The notes under the pieces were generated by a model. It was not told the DNA's origin. It made no database searches and saw nothing but the letters and a program-made list of their open reading frames with translations. From the NCBI GenBank assembly GCA_043798435.1, contig JAZDOR010000102.1:1-27247 (forward strand): 27,247 nt of DNA. Direction: 5' to 3'. Positions within the stretch are counted from its first letter, which is position 1, and each line of letters starts with the position of its first letter. A program made the position numbers and the translations under genes. Origin of the DNA: JAGUXG01 sp043798435. GTDB lineage: Bacteria > UBA9089 > UBA9088 > JAGUXG01. Shown piece after piece: positions 5,952 to 12,739 of the stretch.

Positions 5952-8524
5952 AACCATTTCATACCATAGCTGTCCCACATAGGGACATTTTAGAGGGCAG
6001 GCTCACGATGGATGTCTTTGCCGCAGACCTCTGGCAGGTGAGCCAGAACAGGGGCCCGGATGAGTATAAAGATGCCGAGACCTTTTTTAGAAAGACCTAT
6101 CAAACCCAGGGGCTTACGAATCTGCTTACTATTGTCGAAAATCGTTTGCAGGGTAAGGGAGGGGATCCGGTCATCCAGATTCAGACACCCTTTGGCGGCG
6201 GTAAGACCCATGCCTTGATTGCTATGTATCATAAGGCCGTAGAATGGAATGCCAAAAAGGTGGTGGTGTCTGGCACAGCCCTCTCTACAGAAGAAACCCT
6301 ATGGGGATTATTGGAGAAGCAATTGACAGGAAAGGCTGTAAGATTCTCCGGCCAGGTCTCCCCGGGCAAAGAAGCCATAAGAGAACTCCTTGGCGAAAAT
6401 CAACCGGTGCTTATTCTGATGGATGAGGTCTTAGAATATGTAACCAAAGCCGCAGGCGTAAAGGTGGCAGAAAGCACTTTGGCAGCCCAGACCATTGCCT
6501 TTATGCAGGAGCTTACCGAGACAGCAGGCACCTTAGAAAAGGTCTGCTTAGTGGTAACCCTGCCCTCAAGCATCATTGAACATTATGATGAAAGGGCAGA
6601 AACGCTCTATCAGCAATTACAAAAGGTGGCCGGCAGGGTGGAGAAGATTTATACCCCGGTTCAGGAGAATGAGATTAGCAGGATTATCAGAAGAAGACTC
6701 TTTGGCGAATTTAATGAAAATGGTGCCAAAAGGGTGGTGACGGAATTTATAGAATATGCCGAAAAAGAAGGGATACTTCCGGCTGGGATGCAGCCTACTG
6801 AATACAGGGATAGATTCCTTGGCTCGTATCCTTTTATGCCCGAGGTGGTGAATGTCCTCTATCACCGTTGGGGGAGTTTTCCCACCTTCCAGAGAACCCG
6901 GGGTGTGCTCAGGTTACTTTCTTTAGTCATACATTCCCTGAAGGAGACGGGTAAGCCTTATATCAGTCTGGCAGATTTTGACCTGGCAAATCAGGAGATT
7001 CGCCAGGAACTCTTAAAGCATAGTGGACCTGAGTTTAATAGCGTTATAGCGGCTGATATTACCGATGTGGGAGCAGGTTCTAAGAGAGTAGATATGTCAC
7101 TGGGCCGTGCCTATCAGGGATTGGGCCTGGGCACACGGACAGCCACGACCATATTTCTCTACTCCTTTTCTGGTGGTCAGGAGCGTGGCACAACCTCTGG
7201 TGAGGTAAAGCGGTCTGCCACCACTATCCAGAATCCGGCCGGTGTGGTGGCTGAGGTTACTGAACATCTAAAGGGCAAGCTATTTTACCTGCAAAATATA
7301 GGCGAGAAATACTTCTTTAACAATCAGCCCAATCTAAACCGAATCCTCTTGACCAATATGGAGAATGTTAAGGAGAATGAGCTTATTGAGATGGAGCTGG
7401 AGCTTTTGCGAAGGAGTATTAAAGATGGAAGATTGAAGGTCTTTATCTGGGAAGAGAATGCAGGCAATATCCCGGATTCCGAGGAGCTCAAACTTGTCGT
7501 CTTAAAGAGGGGCGATAAAGGGCTGATGGAGAATATCCTTAAAACCAAGGGGCAGACACCGAGGGTCTACCGCAATACCATCTTCTTCCTCTATCCCCTG
7601 GAATCTGAAAGGCAAATGTTTATTACGGCTATGAAGCGCAAAATTGCCTACGGGTATATTGAGCAGGATAGGGGGCTTAATCTCTCTGATGACCAGAAAA
7701 AGGAAGTAAAGAAAGAATTAAAGAAGGCAGAAGAGGGACTGAAAGAGTCCATCCGCAGACTTTATAGGGCGATGGCCATCCCTGATAAGGAAGGTCTTAA
7801 GGATGGAGATTTGGGAATACCCACCTATGGCGAGGAGAAAAGGCTTGACCAGGAGGTTTATGAGAAACTCCGTTCTGATGGCCAGATTCTGGAAAAGATT
7901 GTCCCAATAGTCCTCAAAGAGAAGTATCTGTCTGAGAAAGAATATGTCCTGACAGAACAATTGTATCAGTCATCCCTCAAGACACCTGGAGAGAGAAGGC
8001 CAATAAATAAAGCGGTCCTGGAAGATGGAATTACTGAAGGCGTGCGGACAGGGTTATTCGGATTGGGTGAGTTGGAAGGCGATAAATCAGTCTGCAGGTA
8101 TTTCAAAGAAAAACCATCTATTGCCTTCTCTGGAAATGAGGTGATGATTAGTGCCGCCTTGTGCCATGAGCAAAAGAAGAAAGAAGAAGAGCCTGCACCT
8201 GAATCACCACTATATTCACAACCAGAGCCTAAATCTTTTAAGGTTGGTGAACAGGAGATTGATCTTTCTGTAAAGAAACGGGTAGAATTGCGGTTTCAGG
8301 TGCCAAAGGGTAAGGTAGCCGGTATTATGGGGGTAATGAACCTACTGCAAAGCAAGTTTGAAACCTTAGAGATAGAGCTTATGGCTAAGGATGGGGCAAT
8401 CTCCCAGCAGGATTATGAAGATAAGATAGAAGAGGCATTCAGGCAATCAGGGATAAATTTAGGCATTAGGAATTTGGAATTAGGAATTAGCCCCAATCCC
8501 CAATTCCCAATTCCTAATCCCTAA
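5948..8524 (+). CDS. DUF499 AAA-type ATPase of a predicted defence system
   Basis: An 858-aa protein of the COG1483/DUF499 type. Walker A is PFGGGKTH (81-88) and Walker B is PVLILMDE (~153-160). A long helical middle and a C-terminal basic/acidic domain follow. A strong AGGAGG lies 6 nt before ATG 5948. The last ~15 residues (GIRNLELGISPNPQFPIPNP region) are encoded by an inverted heptamer repeat (8463-8526) that also supplies the stop codon, so the native C-terminus has been replaced or extended. It closes the operon with the methylase and MNT. By association with DUF1156 methylases and helicases it is predicted to be the ATP-driven component of an anti-phage or restriction-like complex; its biochemical role is not established here. 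Confidence 0.9.
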   Translation: MKPFHTIAVPHRDILEGRLTMDVFAADLWQVSQNRGPDEYKDAETFFRKTYQTQGLTNLLTIVENRLQGKGGDPVIQIQTPFGGGKTHALIAMYHKAVEWNAKKVVVSGTALSTEETLWGLLEKQLTGKAVRFSGQVSPGKEAIRELLGENQPVLILMDEVLEYVTKAAGVKVAESTLAAQTIAFMQELTETAGTLEKVCLVVTLPSSIIEHYDERAETLYQQLQKVAGRVEKIYTPVQENEISRIIRRRLFGEFNENGAKRVVTEFIEYAEKEGILPAGMQPTEYRDRFLGSYPFMPEVVNVLYHRWGSFPTFQRTRGVLRLLSLVIHSLKETGKPYISLADFDLANQEIRQELLKHSGPEFNSVIAADITDVGAGSKRVDMSLGRAYQGLGLGTRTATTIFLYSFSGGQERGTTSGEVKRSATTIQNPAGVVAEVTEHLKGKLFYLQNIGEKYFFNNQPNLNRILLTNMENVKENELIEMELELLRRSIKDGRLKVFIWEENAGNIPDSEELKLVVLKRGDKGLMENILKTKGQTPRVYRNTIFFLYPLESERQMFITAMKRKIAYGYIEQDRGLNLSDDQKKEVKKELKKAEEGLKESIRRLYRAMAIPDKEGLKDGDLGIPTYGEEKRLDQEVYEKLRSDGQILEKIVPIVLKEKYLSEKEYVLTEQLYQSSLKTPGERRPINKAVLEDGITEGVRTGLFGLGELEGDKSVCRYFKEKPSIAFSGNEVMISAALCHEQKKKEEEPAPESPLYSQPEPKSFKVGEQEIDLSVKKRVELRFQVPKGKVAGIMGVMNLLQSKFETLEIELMAKDGAISQQDYEDKIEEAFRQSGINLGIRNLELGISPNPQFPIPNP

Positions 8525-8526
8525 TT
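8463..8526. repeat. Inverted heptamer repeat forming the 3' end of the DUF499 gene
   Basis: The left arm has 7-nt units of the GAATTTG/GAATTAG type. The right arm has CAATCCC, CAATTCC and TAATCCC-type units, nearly the reverse complement, so the RNA would fold into a long hairpin. The stop codon TAA lies inside it. It may also act as a transcript-end hairpin for the defence operon. Confidence 0.7.
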
Positions 8527-8551
8527 CCTTAAGTTCAATCCACAGATTACT

Positions 8552-8579
8552 TTGGATTAAAAAAGGAAATTCCTATACT
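8552..8579 (+). promoter_or_regulatory. Candidate sigma70-type promoter upstream of the hflX start duplication
   Basis: TTGGAT, 16-nt spacer, TATACT. It lies about 60 nt before the first copy of the hflX-like start at 8639. Motif match only. Confidence 0.4.
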
Positions 8580-8638
8580 ATTAAATTAGATGAGAAATAA
8601 GTTATTTTCTTGTAGCCTGGTCAAGAGGTGAGGGTAAT

Positions 8639-8695
8639 ATGAAAGAAGCAACAATAGATGTAAACAAGGTGCAAAGTGGCAAAGGCGCAAAGTAA
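8639..8695 (+). pseudogene. Duplicated 5' end of hflX (18-codon dead copy)
   Basis: An ATG preceded by GAGGTGAG (a good ribosome binding site, about 5 nt spacing) encodes MKEATIDV and then a repeat-derived tail ending at TAA. Seventeen bases (AATATGAAAGAAGCAAC) are identical to the true hflX start at 8923-8939, and the peptide matches MKEATIIVDV. After that it runs into a GCAAAG-type repeat. This appears to be the original hflX translation start, cut off by an insertion. Confidence 0.55.
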
Positions 8696-8752
8696 TATGA
8701 TAACTACTCACAAAATTTAGGATTGTGGAAAAGCCACAGAAAAATAAATCTT

Positions 8753-8889
8753 GCCACAGATACACTTTGGATTAACACTTATTTTTTTGACACAGATTAA
8801 CACTGATTTCCACTGATAAAATTTAAAAATTATCTGTGACCATCTGTGTAAATCAATGTCTAAATATCTCTTCTGTGTTCATCTGTGGC
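8753..8889. repeat. CCACAGAT / ATCTGTGG inverted-repeat element
   Basis: GCCACAGAT at 8753 is exactly complementary to ATCTGTGGC at 8881. Inside, ACACAGATTAACAC, CACTGATAA and TTATCTGTG, CATCTGTGTAAATC form further complementary arms. It has no coding content. With the flanking repeat sequence it fills the 400-nt gap between the defence cassette and hflX. Confidence 0.65.
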
Positions 8890-8925
8890 TAAATATTTCC
8901 CCAAGATTTTGAGTAATTATGCAAT

Positions 8926-9969
8926 ATGAAAGAAGCAACCATAATTGTTGATGTCCATCCTGATAAATCAAGCTCTTTTTCTGAGCTGAGCTCTTTGGTG
9001 GAGACAGCCGGAGGAAAAGTCCTGGCAGAGCTTATTCAGAAGGGAAAGCCAGATGCAGCTTTTGTCTTAAGGAAAGGAAAGCTCGCTGAACTAAAAGAGT
9101 TGGTAGAAAGGTTTAAGGCAAGGCTGGTCGTCTTCAACCAGGAGCTTTCAGGAACTCAGACAAGGAATCTTGAGGAAAGGTTAGAAGCAAAGGTCTTAGA
9201 TAGAACAGGCATAATCCTTGACATATTTGCTCAAAGGGCTGAAACATCTGAGGCAAAGCTTCAGGTAGAGCTTGCTCAGGCTCAATATATTCTTCCAAAG
9301 CTCACAGGTTCCAGCTTTCATTTGTCAAGATTGGGTGGTGGGATTGGAACAAGGGGGCCTGGAGAGACAAAGCTCGAGTCCGATAGAAGGAGGATACGAG
9401 AGAAGATAGCTCGCTTGAAGAAGACTATAGACATAGTGAAAAAAGAGAGGATAGAGCAGAGAAAGAATAGAAAGAAACATTTTTTGAATGCGGCTATTGT
9501 TGGTTACACAAACGCAGGAAAGTCAACCCTGTTTACAAGGCTTACAAAAAAGCAGGTTTATGCTGATAACCTTCTCTTTGCCACCCTTGACCCAACAACC
9601 TCAAAGATCAGGGTAGAAGGGAGGGATATAACCCTTACAGATACAGTCGGTTTTATCCAGAACCTTCCCACGAATCTTATCTCGGCATTTTCCGCTACAC
9701 TTCTTGAGGTTATAGAGGCTGATATTATCCTTCATATTGTTGATGTGAGCAATCCTGATTTCAGAGAGCAGATACAGTCAGTTGAAAAGATTTTAGAGGA
9801 GTTAGGGGCAGCTCTTTCTCCAAGAATAACGGTCTTTAATAAGGCAGACCTTGTGGATAAAGAGCTTTCTCAGCAGGTCCGACAGGGCTTTTCAATCAGC
9901 GTCGCCATTTCTGCCCTATCAGGTGAAGGGATAGAGGAGCTTCTTGCTCAATTTCAGAATCTGCCGTAA
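8926..9969 (+). CDS. hflX: GTPase HflX
   Basis: 347 aa, a ribosome-associated GTPase that splits or rescues 70S ribosomes under stress. The HflX N-terminal domain is followed by the glycine-rich signature GGGIGTRGPGE (137-147), then a coiled coil and the GTPase domain: G1 GYTNAGKST (193-201), G3 DTVGF (239-243), G4 NKAD (305-308). It is compact compared with the ~420-aa E. coli protein, mainly because the C-terminal extension is absent. The start at 8926 matches the family N-terminus but has no ribosome binding site; the best site belongs to the duplicated start 287 nt upstream. The stop codon TAA falls inside GTAACCGTT, the edge of a small repeat, so the C-terminus may be repeat-defined. Confidence 0.95.
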   Translation: MKEATIIVDVHPDKSSSFSELSSLVETAGGKVLAELIQKGKPDAAFVLRKGKLAELKELVERFKARLVVFNQELSGTQTRNLEERLEAKVLDRTGIILDIFAQRAETSEAKLQVELAQAQYILPKLTGSSFHLSRLGGGIGTRGPGETKLESDRRRIREKIARLKKTIDIVKKERIEQRKNRKKHFLNAAIVGYTNAGKSTLFTRLTKKQVYADNLLFATLDPTTSKIRVEGRDITLTDTVGFIQNLPTNLISAFSATLLEVIEADIILHIVDVSNPDFREQIQSVEKILEELGAALSPRITVFNKADLVDKELSQQVRQGFSISVAISALSGEGIEELLAQFQNLP

Positions 9970-10021
9970 CCGTTCCGATTTAGATAAAATACTATTTCTA
10001 CTTCAATCGGCTAAAGTGTTA
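9965..10021. repeat. 57-bp GTAAC...GTTAC element between convergent genes
   Basis: It starts GTAACCGTTCCGATTT and ends AATCGGCTAAAGTGTTAC, so the ends are inverted (GTAAC/GTTAC and CCGATT/AATCGG). The left end resembles family 2 and the right end family 1. It contains the hflX stop codon and ends 1 nt from the stop codon of the convergent DUF2723 gene. Confidence 0.65.
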
Positions 10022-10022
10022 C

Positions 10023-12050
10023 CTATTTTTTATCTTTGACTTGATAGATAAGCTCCAGGCTTCTCCTGGCAGACTGATGAGCAGGATTTATCACCAGGGT
10101 TTTCTTAAAACAGGCTTCTGCCTCTTTCCTTCTTCCCATCTTGAAGTAAGCCACTCCTGAGTTAAAGAAAGCCTCGCAGTGGAGAGGAGAAAGTTTAATC
10201 GCTTCTTTGAACTCCAAAGCAGCCTCTTCATACATCCCTTGAGAACCTATCTCCAATCCACGACTATAATATGCATCTATATACCGACTTATCATCTCTT
10301 TCCCCTTAGAGTCAGAATTAAATTCTCGCCAGAGTAGCCTTTCCTGGCTTTTTTTAATTGCTGTCTTAAAACCTATTTCATCTATCCCTTTCTCCAAAAC
10401 CCTATAGGCGATTCCTTCACGAAAGGATTGGTTATCAGGAATGAATTGTGCTGGAAAGATATAGACAGGAGAGTTTTTGATATTTTTATCAACAATATCT
10501 TTGATTCTAAACCTGGTTACATCTTCTCCCCCTTTTAAGTTGCTCAGTTCCTGTGGCAAGAGAGAAAAAGAAAGCCCGGTCTTTTCTTTTAATCCCTCTG
10601 CATACCAGTCATATTGGAGTCGGAGAATATTGATTGAAACAGTATCATCACGAAACCTTGAGCAATATTGAAGATACCAGAGAGGAAAGAGGTCATCATC
10701 GGTATAAGTAAAGAGAAGGGCATCATCTCTTAGCGATTTCAACATATTTCTTCCATTGTCATAAGCAAAATAGTATCTAACTTTATTGGCCTCCTGATAA
10801 TGAGATATAAAAAGGAACAGTGGAACAAAGAGAAGAAGCAAAGAGAATCTTTTTGCAAAGGATGCGATAAAAAACATAGCCTGACCTGTCCAGAGAGAAA
10901 AGATAATGTAAGAAGGAAGGTGATAATCTTTGGTATTTGAAATGGGTATGGCATAGGTGGTAAGATGAAAGATATTAGCCAGACCGACTAAAAGTAAAAA
11001 CAAGGAGAAAATAGGTTTGTTCTTCAAGGAAATAAAAAATCCACAGATAGAAAAGAAGACGAGGAGACCATATTCCGAAACAAAGACGGTTTTGAGATTG
11101 AGGAAAAGATGGTTTAAGCACTCCTTAGCTGAGAAGACCATAAAATAATGATACTCCTTTACACTGAGATGAGCAATAAACCTCTCCCATGTTTTAGGAT
11201 TTCCCCAATCACAGTTTAAGGGAAGATTTTGAGATGCCCTCAAGGGAAGATAGAGCCATAATGTAAGAGGCAAGATAAAAAGCAGACCCATCTTCAGAAA
11301 ATTGCGGATTGCGGATTGCGGATTGCGGATTGAAAAAATCTGTGAAATCTGTGGACTCTTTTTCTTTCTCTGTACCTCTGTGTCCCTGTGGTTCCATAAT
11401 GTAGCCGAGATGAAGAATATACTCCCTGGGACAAGATAGACTGTCTGAAAGTGATGAGTAAATGAAAGACCCAACATAAAAGCAAACAAATATAAATAGT
11501 TTTGAGTTTTGAGTTTTGAGTTTTGAGTTTCTTGCCACTTGAGGAGAATGAAGATAAGCAGGGTGAAAAAGAATGCGTTTAGTGTGTATTTCTCGGCTAT
11601 CACTGCCTGCTCCCAGAAGGTGGCAGAGAAGGCTAATATCAGAGAAGCAACAATAGAAGGAATTATTCTGATAATTGATAATTGATGATTGATGATTAAT
11701 AATTTTAAGATGATAAAGTAGGTCATCATCACAGCAAGGGAGGCAAAGAGTGCTGATTCCATGTTCATGCGGTAGGCAATATTTCCAATAGGAATCAGGG
11801 TGCAGAAGAGCTTGCCAAGCAAGGTATAAAGCGGGTATCCTGGTGGATGGGCAATGCCTGAGGTATAGGCTACTGTTATCAGCTCACCTGAGTCATGAAA
11901 GCCGACTGTAGGAGTAAGAGTATGAAGATAAACCCCAAAAGAGACAAACAAGACCAGTAGTCCACCAAGATAATCTATCTTACCAAAAGGCTCTGAGTTT
12001 ATCGGTTCATCCTTTGGCAGCCATCTTGCAAACCCCTTTCCTTTCCTCAC
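10023..12050 (-). CDS. DUF2723 multi-spanning membrane protein with C-terminal TPRs
   Basis: A 675-aa GT-C-like integral membrane protein. After a short cytosolic N-terminus and one TM helix comes the DUF2723 signature LTPTVGFHDSGELI (45-58, with D53/E56 as likely catalytic-type acids), then AHPPGYPLYTLLGKLF. About ten hydrophobic segments follow, and then TPR-like helices at ~590-665 (MYEEAALEFKEAIKLSP, RRKEAEACFKKTLVINP). By family it may transfer glycosyl groups to proteins or lipids at the membrane; the substrate is unknown. The GTG start at 12050 has no ribosome binding site but sits 7 nt from a -10 box. Three repeat-derived insertions lie in inter-TM regions: INHQLSII (~115-127), SKLKTQNSKLKTQ (~172-184) and a ~34-residue stretch (217-250) containing NPQSAIRN. 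Confidence 0.85.
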   Translation of the reverse strand: MRKGKGFARWLPKDEPINSEPFGKIDYLGGLLVLFVSFGVYLHTLTPTVGFHDSGELITVAYTSGIAHPPGYPLYTLLGKLFCTLIPIGNIAYRMNMESALFASLAVMMTYFIILKLLIINHQLSIIRIIPSIVASLILAFSATFWEQAVIAEKYTLNAFFFTLLIFILLKWQETQNSKLKTQNYLYLFAFMLGLSFTHHFQTVYLVPGSIFFISATLWNHRDTEVQRKKKSPQISQIFSIRNPQSAIRNFLKMGLLFILPLTLWLYLPLRASQNLPLNCDWGNPKTWERFIAHLSVKEYHYFMVFSAKECLNHLFLNLKTVFVSEYGLLVFFSICGFFISLKNKPIFSLFLLLVGLANIFHLTTYAIPISNTKDYHLPSYIIFSLWTGQAMFFIASFAKRFSLLLLFVPLFLFISHYQEANKVRYYFAYDNGRNMLKSLRDDALLFTYTDDDLFPLWYLQYCSRFRDDTVSINILRLQYDWYAEGLKEKTGLSFSLLPQELSNLKGGEDVTRFRIKDIVDKNIKNSPVYIFPAQFIPDNQSFREGIAYRVLEKGIDEIGFKTAIKKSQERLLWREFNSDSKGKEMISRYIDAYYSRGLEIGSQGMYEEAALEFKEAIKLSPLHCEAFFNSGVAYFKMGRRKEAEACFKKTLVINPAHQSARRSLELIYQVKDKK
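11301..11331. repeat. Heptamer array (GCGGATT)x4 inside the DUF2723 gene
   Basis: Four perfect tandem copies of GCGGATT. On the coding strand it reads IRNPQSAIRN, with 7-residue periodicity. Confidence 0.85.
11338..11396. repeat. CTCTGTG-type repeat arm inside the DUF2723 gene
   Basis: CTGTGAAATCTGTGG, then CTCTGTACCTCTGTG and CCTGTGGTTCC. This is the same word family as the arms of the intergenic elements at 1-141 and 8753-8889. On the coding strand it encodes NHRDTEVQRKKKSPQISQIF, in frame. Confidence 0.65.
11499..11531. repeat. Heptamer array (GTTTTGA)x4 inside the DUF2723 gene
   Basis: Four tandem copies of GTTTTGA plus a partial one. On the coding strand it encodes SKLKTQNSKLKTQN, in a loop between predicted TM helices. 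Confidence 0.85.
11669..11706. repeat. Heptamer-type ATAATTG/ATTGATG array inside the DUF2723 gene
   Basis: Degenerate 7-nt units (ATAATTG, ATAATTG, ATGATTG, ATGATTA, ATAATTT). On the coding strand it encodes LLIINHQLSIIRI, in frame near a TM helix. Confidence 0.65.
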
Positions 12051-12057
12051 ACCCTCA

Positions 12058-12087
12058 ATTATAATCCAACCCCTTTTTTTATGTCAA
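12058..12087 (-). promoter_or_regulatory. Consensus sigma70 promoter, leaderless, for the DUF2723 gene
   Basis: On the - strand: TTGACA (12087-12082), 18-nt spacer, TATAAT (12063-12058). The GTG start at 12050 is 7 nt beyond the -10 box, so transcription should begin within 0-1 nt of the start codon. No Shine-Dalgarno is possible on such an mRNA. Confidence 0.8.
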
Positions 12088-12124
12088 TTACTGAACTTTT
12101 GCAAATTATCGAAAGCATAATCTC

Positions 12125-12153
12125 TTGACAGATATATTTAATAAGAATACAAT
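12125..12153 (+). promoter_or_regulatory. Consensus promoter of the toxin-antitoxin pair
   Basis: TTGACA, 17-nt spacer, TACAAT. It is followed by a ~24-nt leader with AAGGAGGA and ATG at 12184, a conventional layout unlike the leaderless genes nearby. CopG-type antitoxins usually bind such promoters, but no clear operator palindrome is visible. Confidence 0.75.
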
Positions 12154-12183
12154 AGAACAAAAATGAATTAAGGAGGAACAAAA

Positions 12184-12426
12184 ATGGTAAAGACTATAAC
12201 TGTAAGATTAGATAATGAAGCATATGAGAGGATAAAAAGCTATGCCCAAACAGAGAGAAGACCAATCTCAAACTTCATTGAAAATGCGACCTTAAACTAT
12301 ATTGAAGAGACCTCTTTTGCTGATGATATTGAGATGTTAGAGATATTAAGCAATAAAGAACTGATGAGAAGTCTAAAAAAAGGTTCGAGGGATGCCAAAG
12401 AAAAGAGGGGAAGGCTCATTGAATGA
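12184..12426 (+). CDS. Ribbon-helix-helix (CopG-type) antitoxin
   Basis: 80 aa. The N-terminal half is a ribbon-helix-helix fold: KTITVRLDNEAYERIKSYA gives the DNA-binding strand and first helix, and RRPISNFIENATLNYIEE the second helix. The acidic/basic tail would contact and neutralise the toxin. AAGGAGGA 6 nt upstream of ATG fixes the start. It overlaps the downstream toxin gene, the usual order (antitoxin first) for type II pairs, and probably autorepresses the promoter at 12125. Its position between large envelope genes suggests a mobile or selfish insertion. Confidence 0.85.
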   Translation: MVKTITVRLDNEAYERIKSYAQTERRPISNFIENATLNYIEETSFADDIEMLEILSNKELMRSLKKGSRDAKEKRGRLIE

Positions 12427-12739
12427 ATATTGGATATTTGAGACAGAAAACTGGACAGAGAATATTGAAAGACTCATAAAGGGTGGTCTGGCAAAGATAA
12501 GAGATAAATTCTCTGATTATGTCTATCCTCAACTGAAAAAGGAGCCTCATTATGGCATGAATATCAAAAAACTTAAAGATTGGCAACCAAAGACATGGAG
12601 ATACAGAATAGGAGATTATCGATTCTTCTATGAAATAGACGAGGAAGAGAAAGTAGTCTATCTTATTGCTGCATATCACAGAAAAGAAGCCTATAGAATG
12701 AAAAATAAGTTACTTCCAAAATTGATAGACTATCTCTGA
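12392..12739 (+). CDS. RelE/ParE-superfamily toxin
   Basis: 115 aa if started at ATG 12392. A TTG at 12419, preceded by GAGGGG and AAGG, gives 106 aa, overlaps the antitoxin by only 8 nt and may be the true start. The RelE-fold core is recognisable: RLIKGGLAKIRDKF helices, KKLKDWQPKTWRYRIGDYR, then FFYEIDEEEKVVYLIAAYHR. The RYRIGDYR strand and the C-terminal HRKEAYR basic residues are typical of mRNA-interferase toxins. RelE-type toxins cut mRNA in the ribosome and ParE-type toxins inhibit gyrase; sequence reading favours the RelE side but does not prove it. Its 3' end overlaps the secreted-protein gene on the other strand by 10 nt. Confidence 0.85.
   Translation: MPKKRGEGSLNEYWIFETENWTENIERLIKGGLAKIRDKFSDYVYPQLKKEPHYGMNIKKLKDWQPKTWRYRIGDYRFFYEIDEEEKVVYLIAAYHRKEAYRMKNKLLPKLIDYL

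Noticed and set aside
12423..12426. ATGA overlap at the copG stop as the toxin start
   Set aside because: That ATG is in a different frame from the RelE-like protein and leads to a short meaningless ORF.
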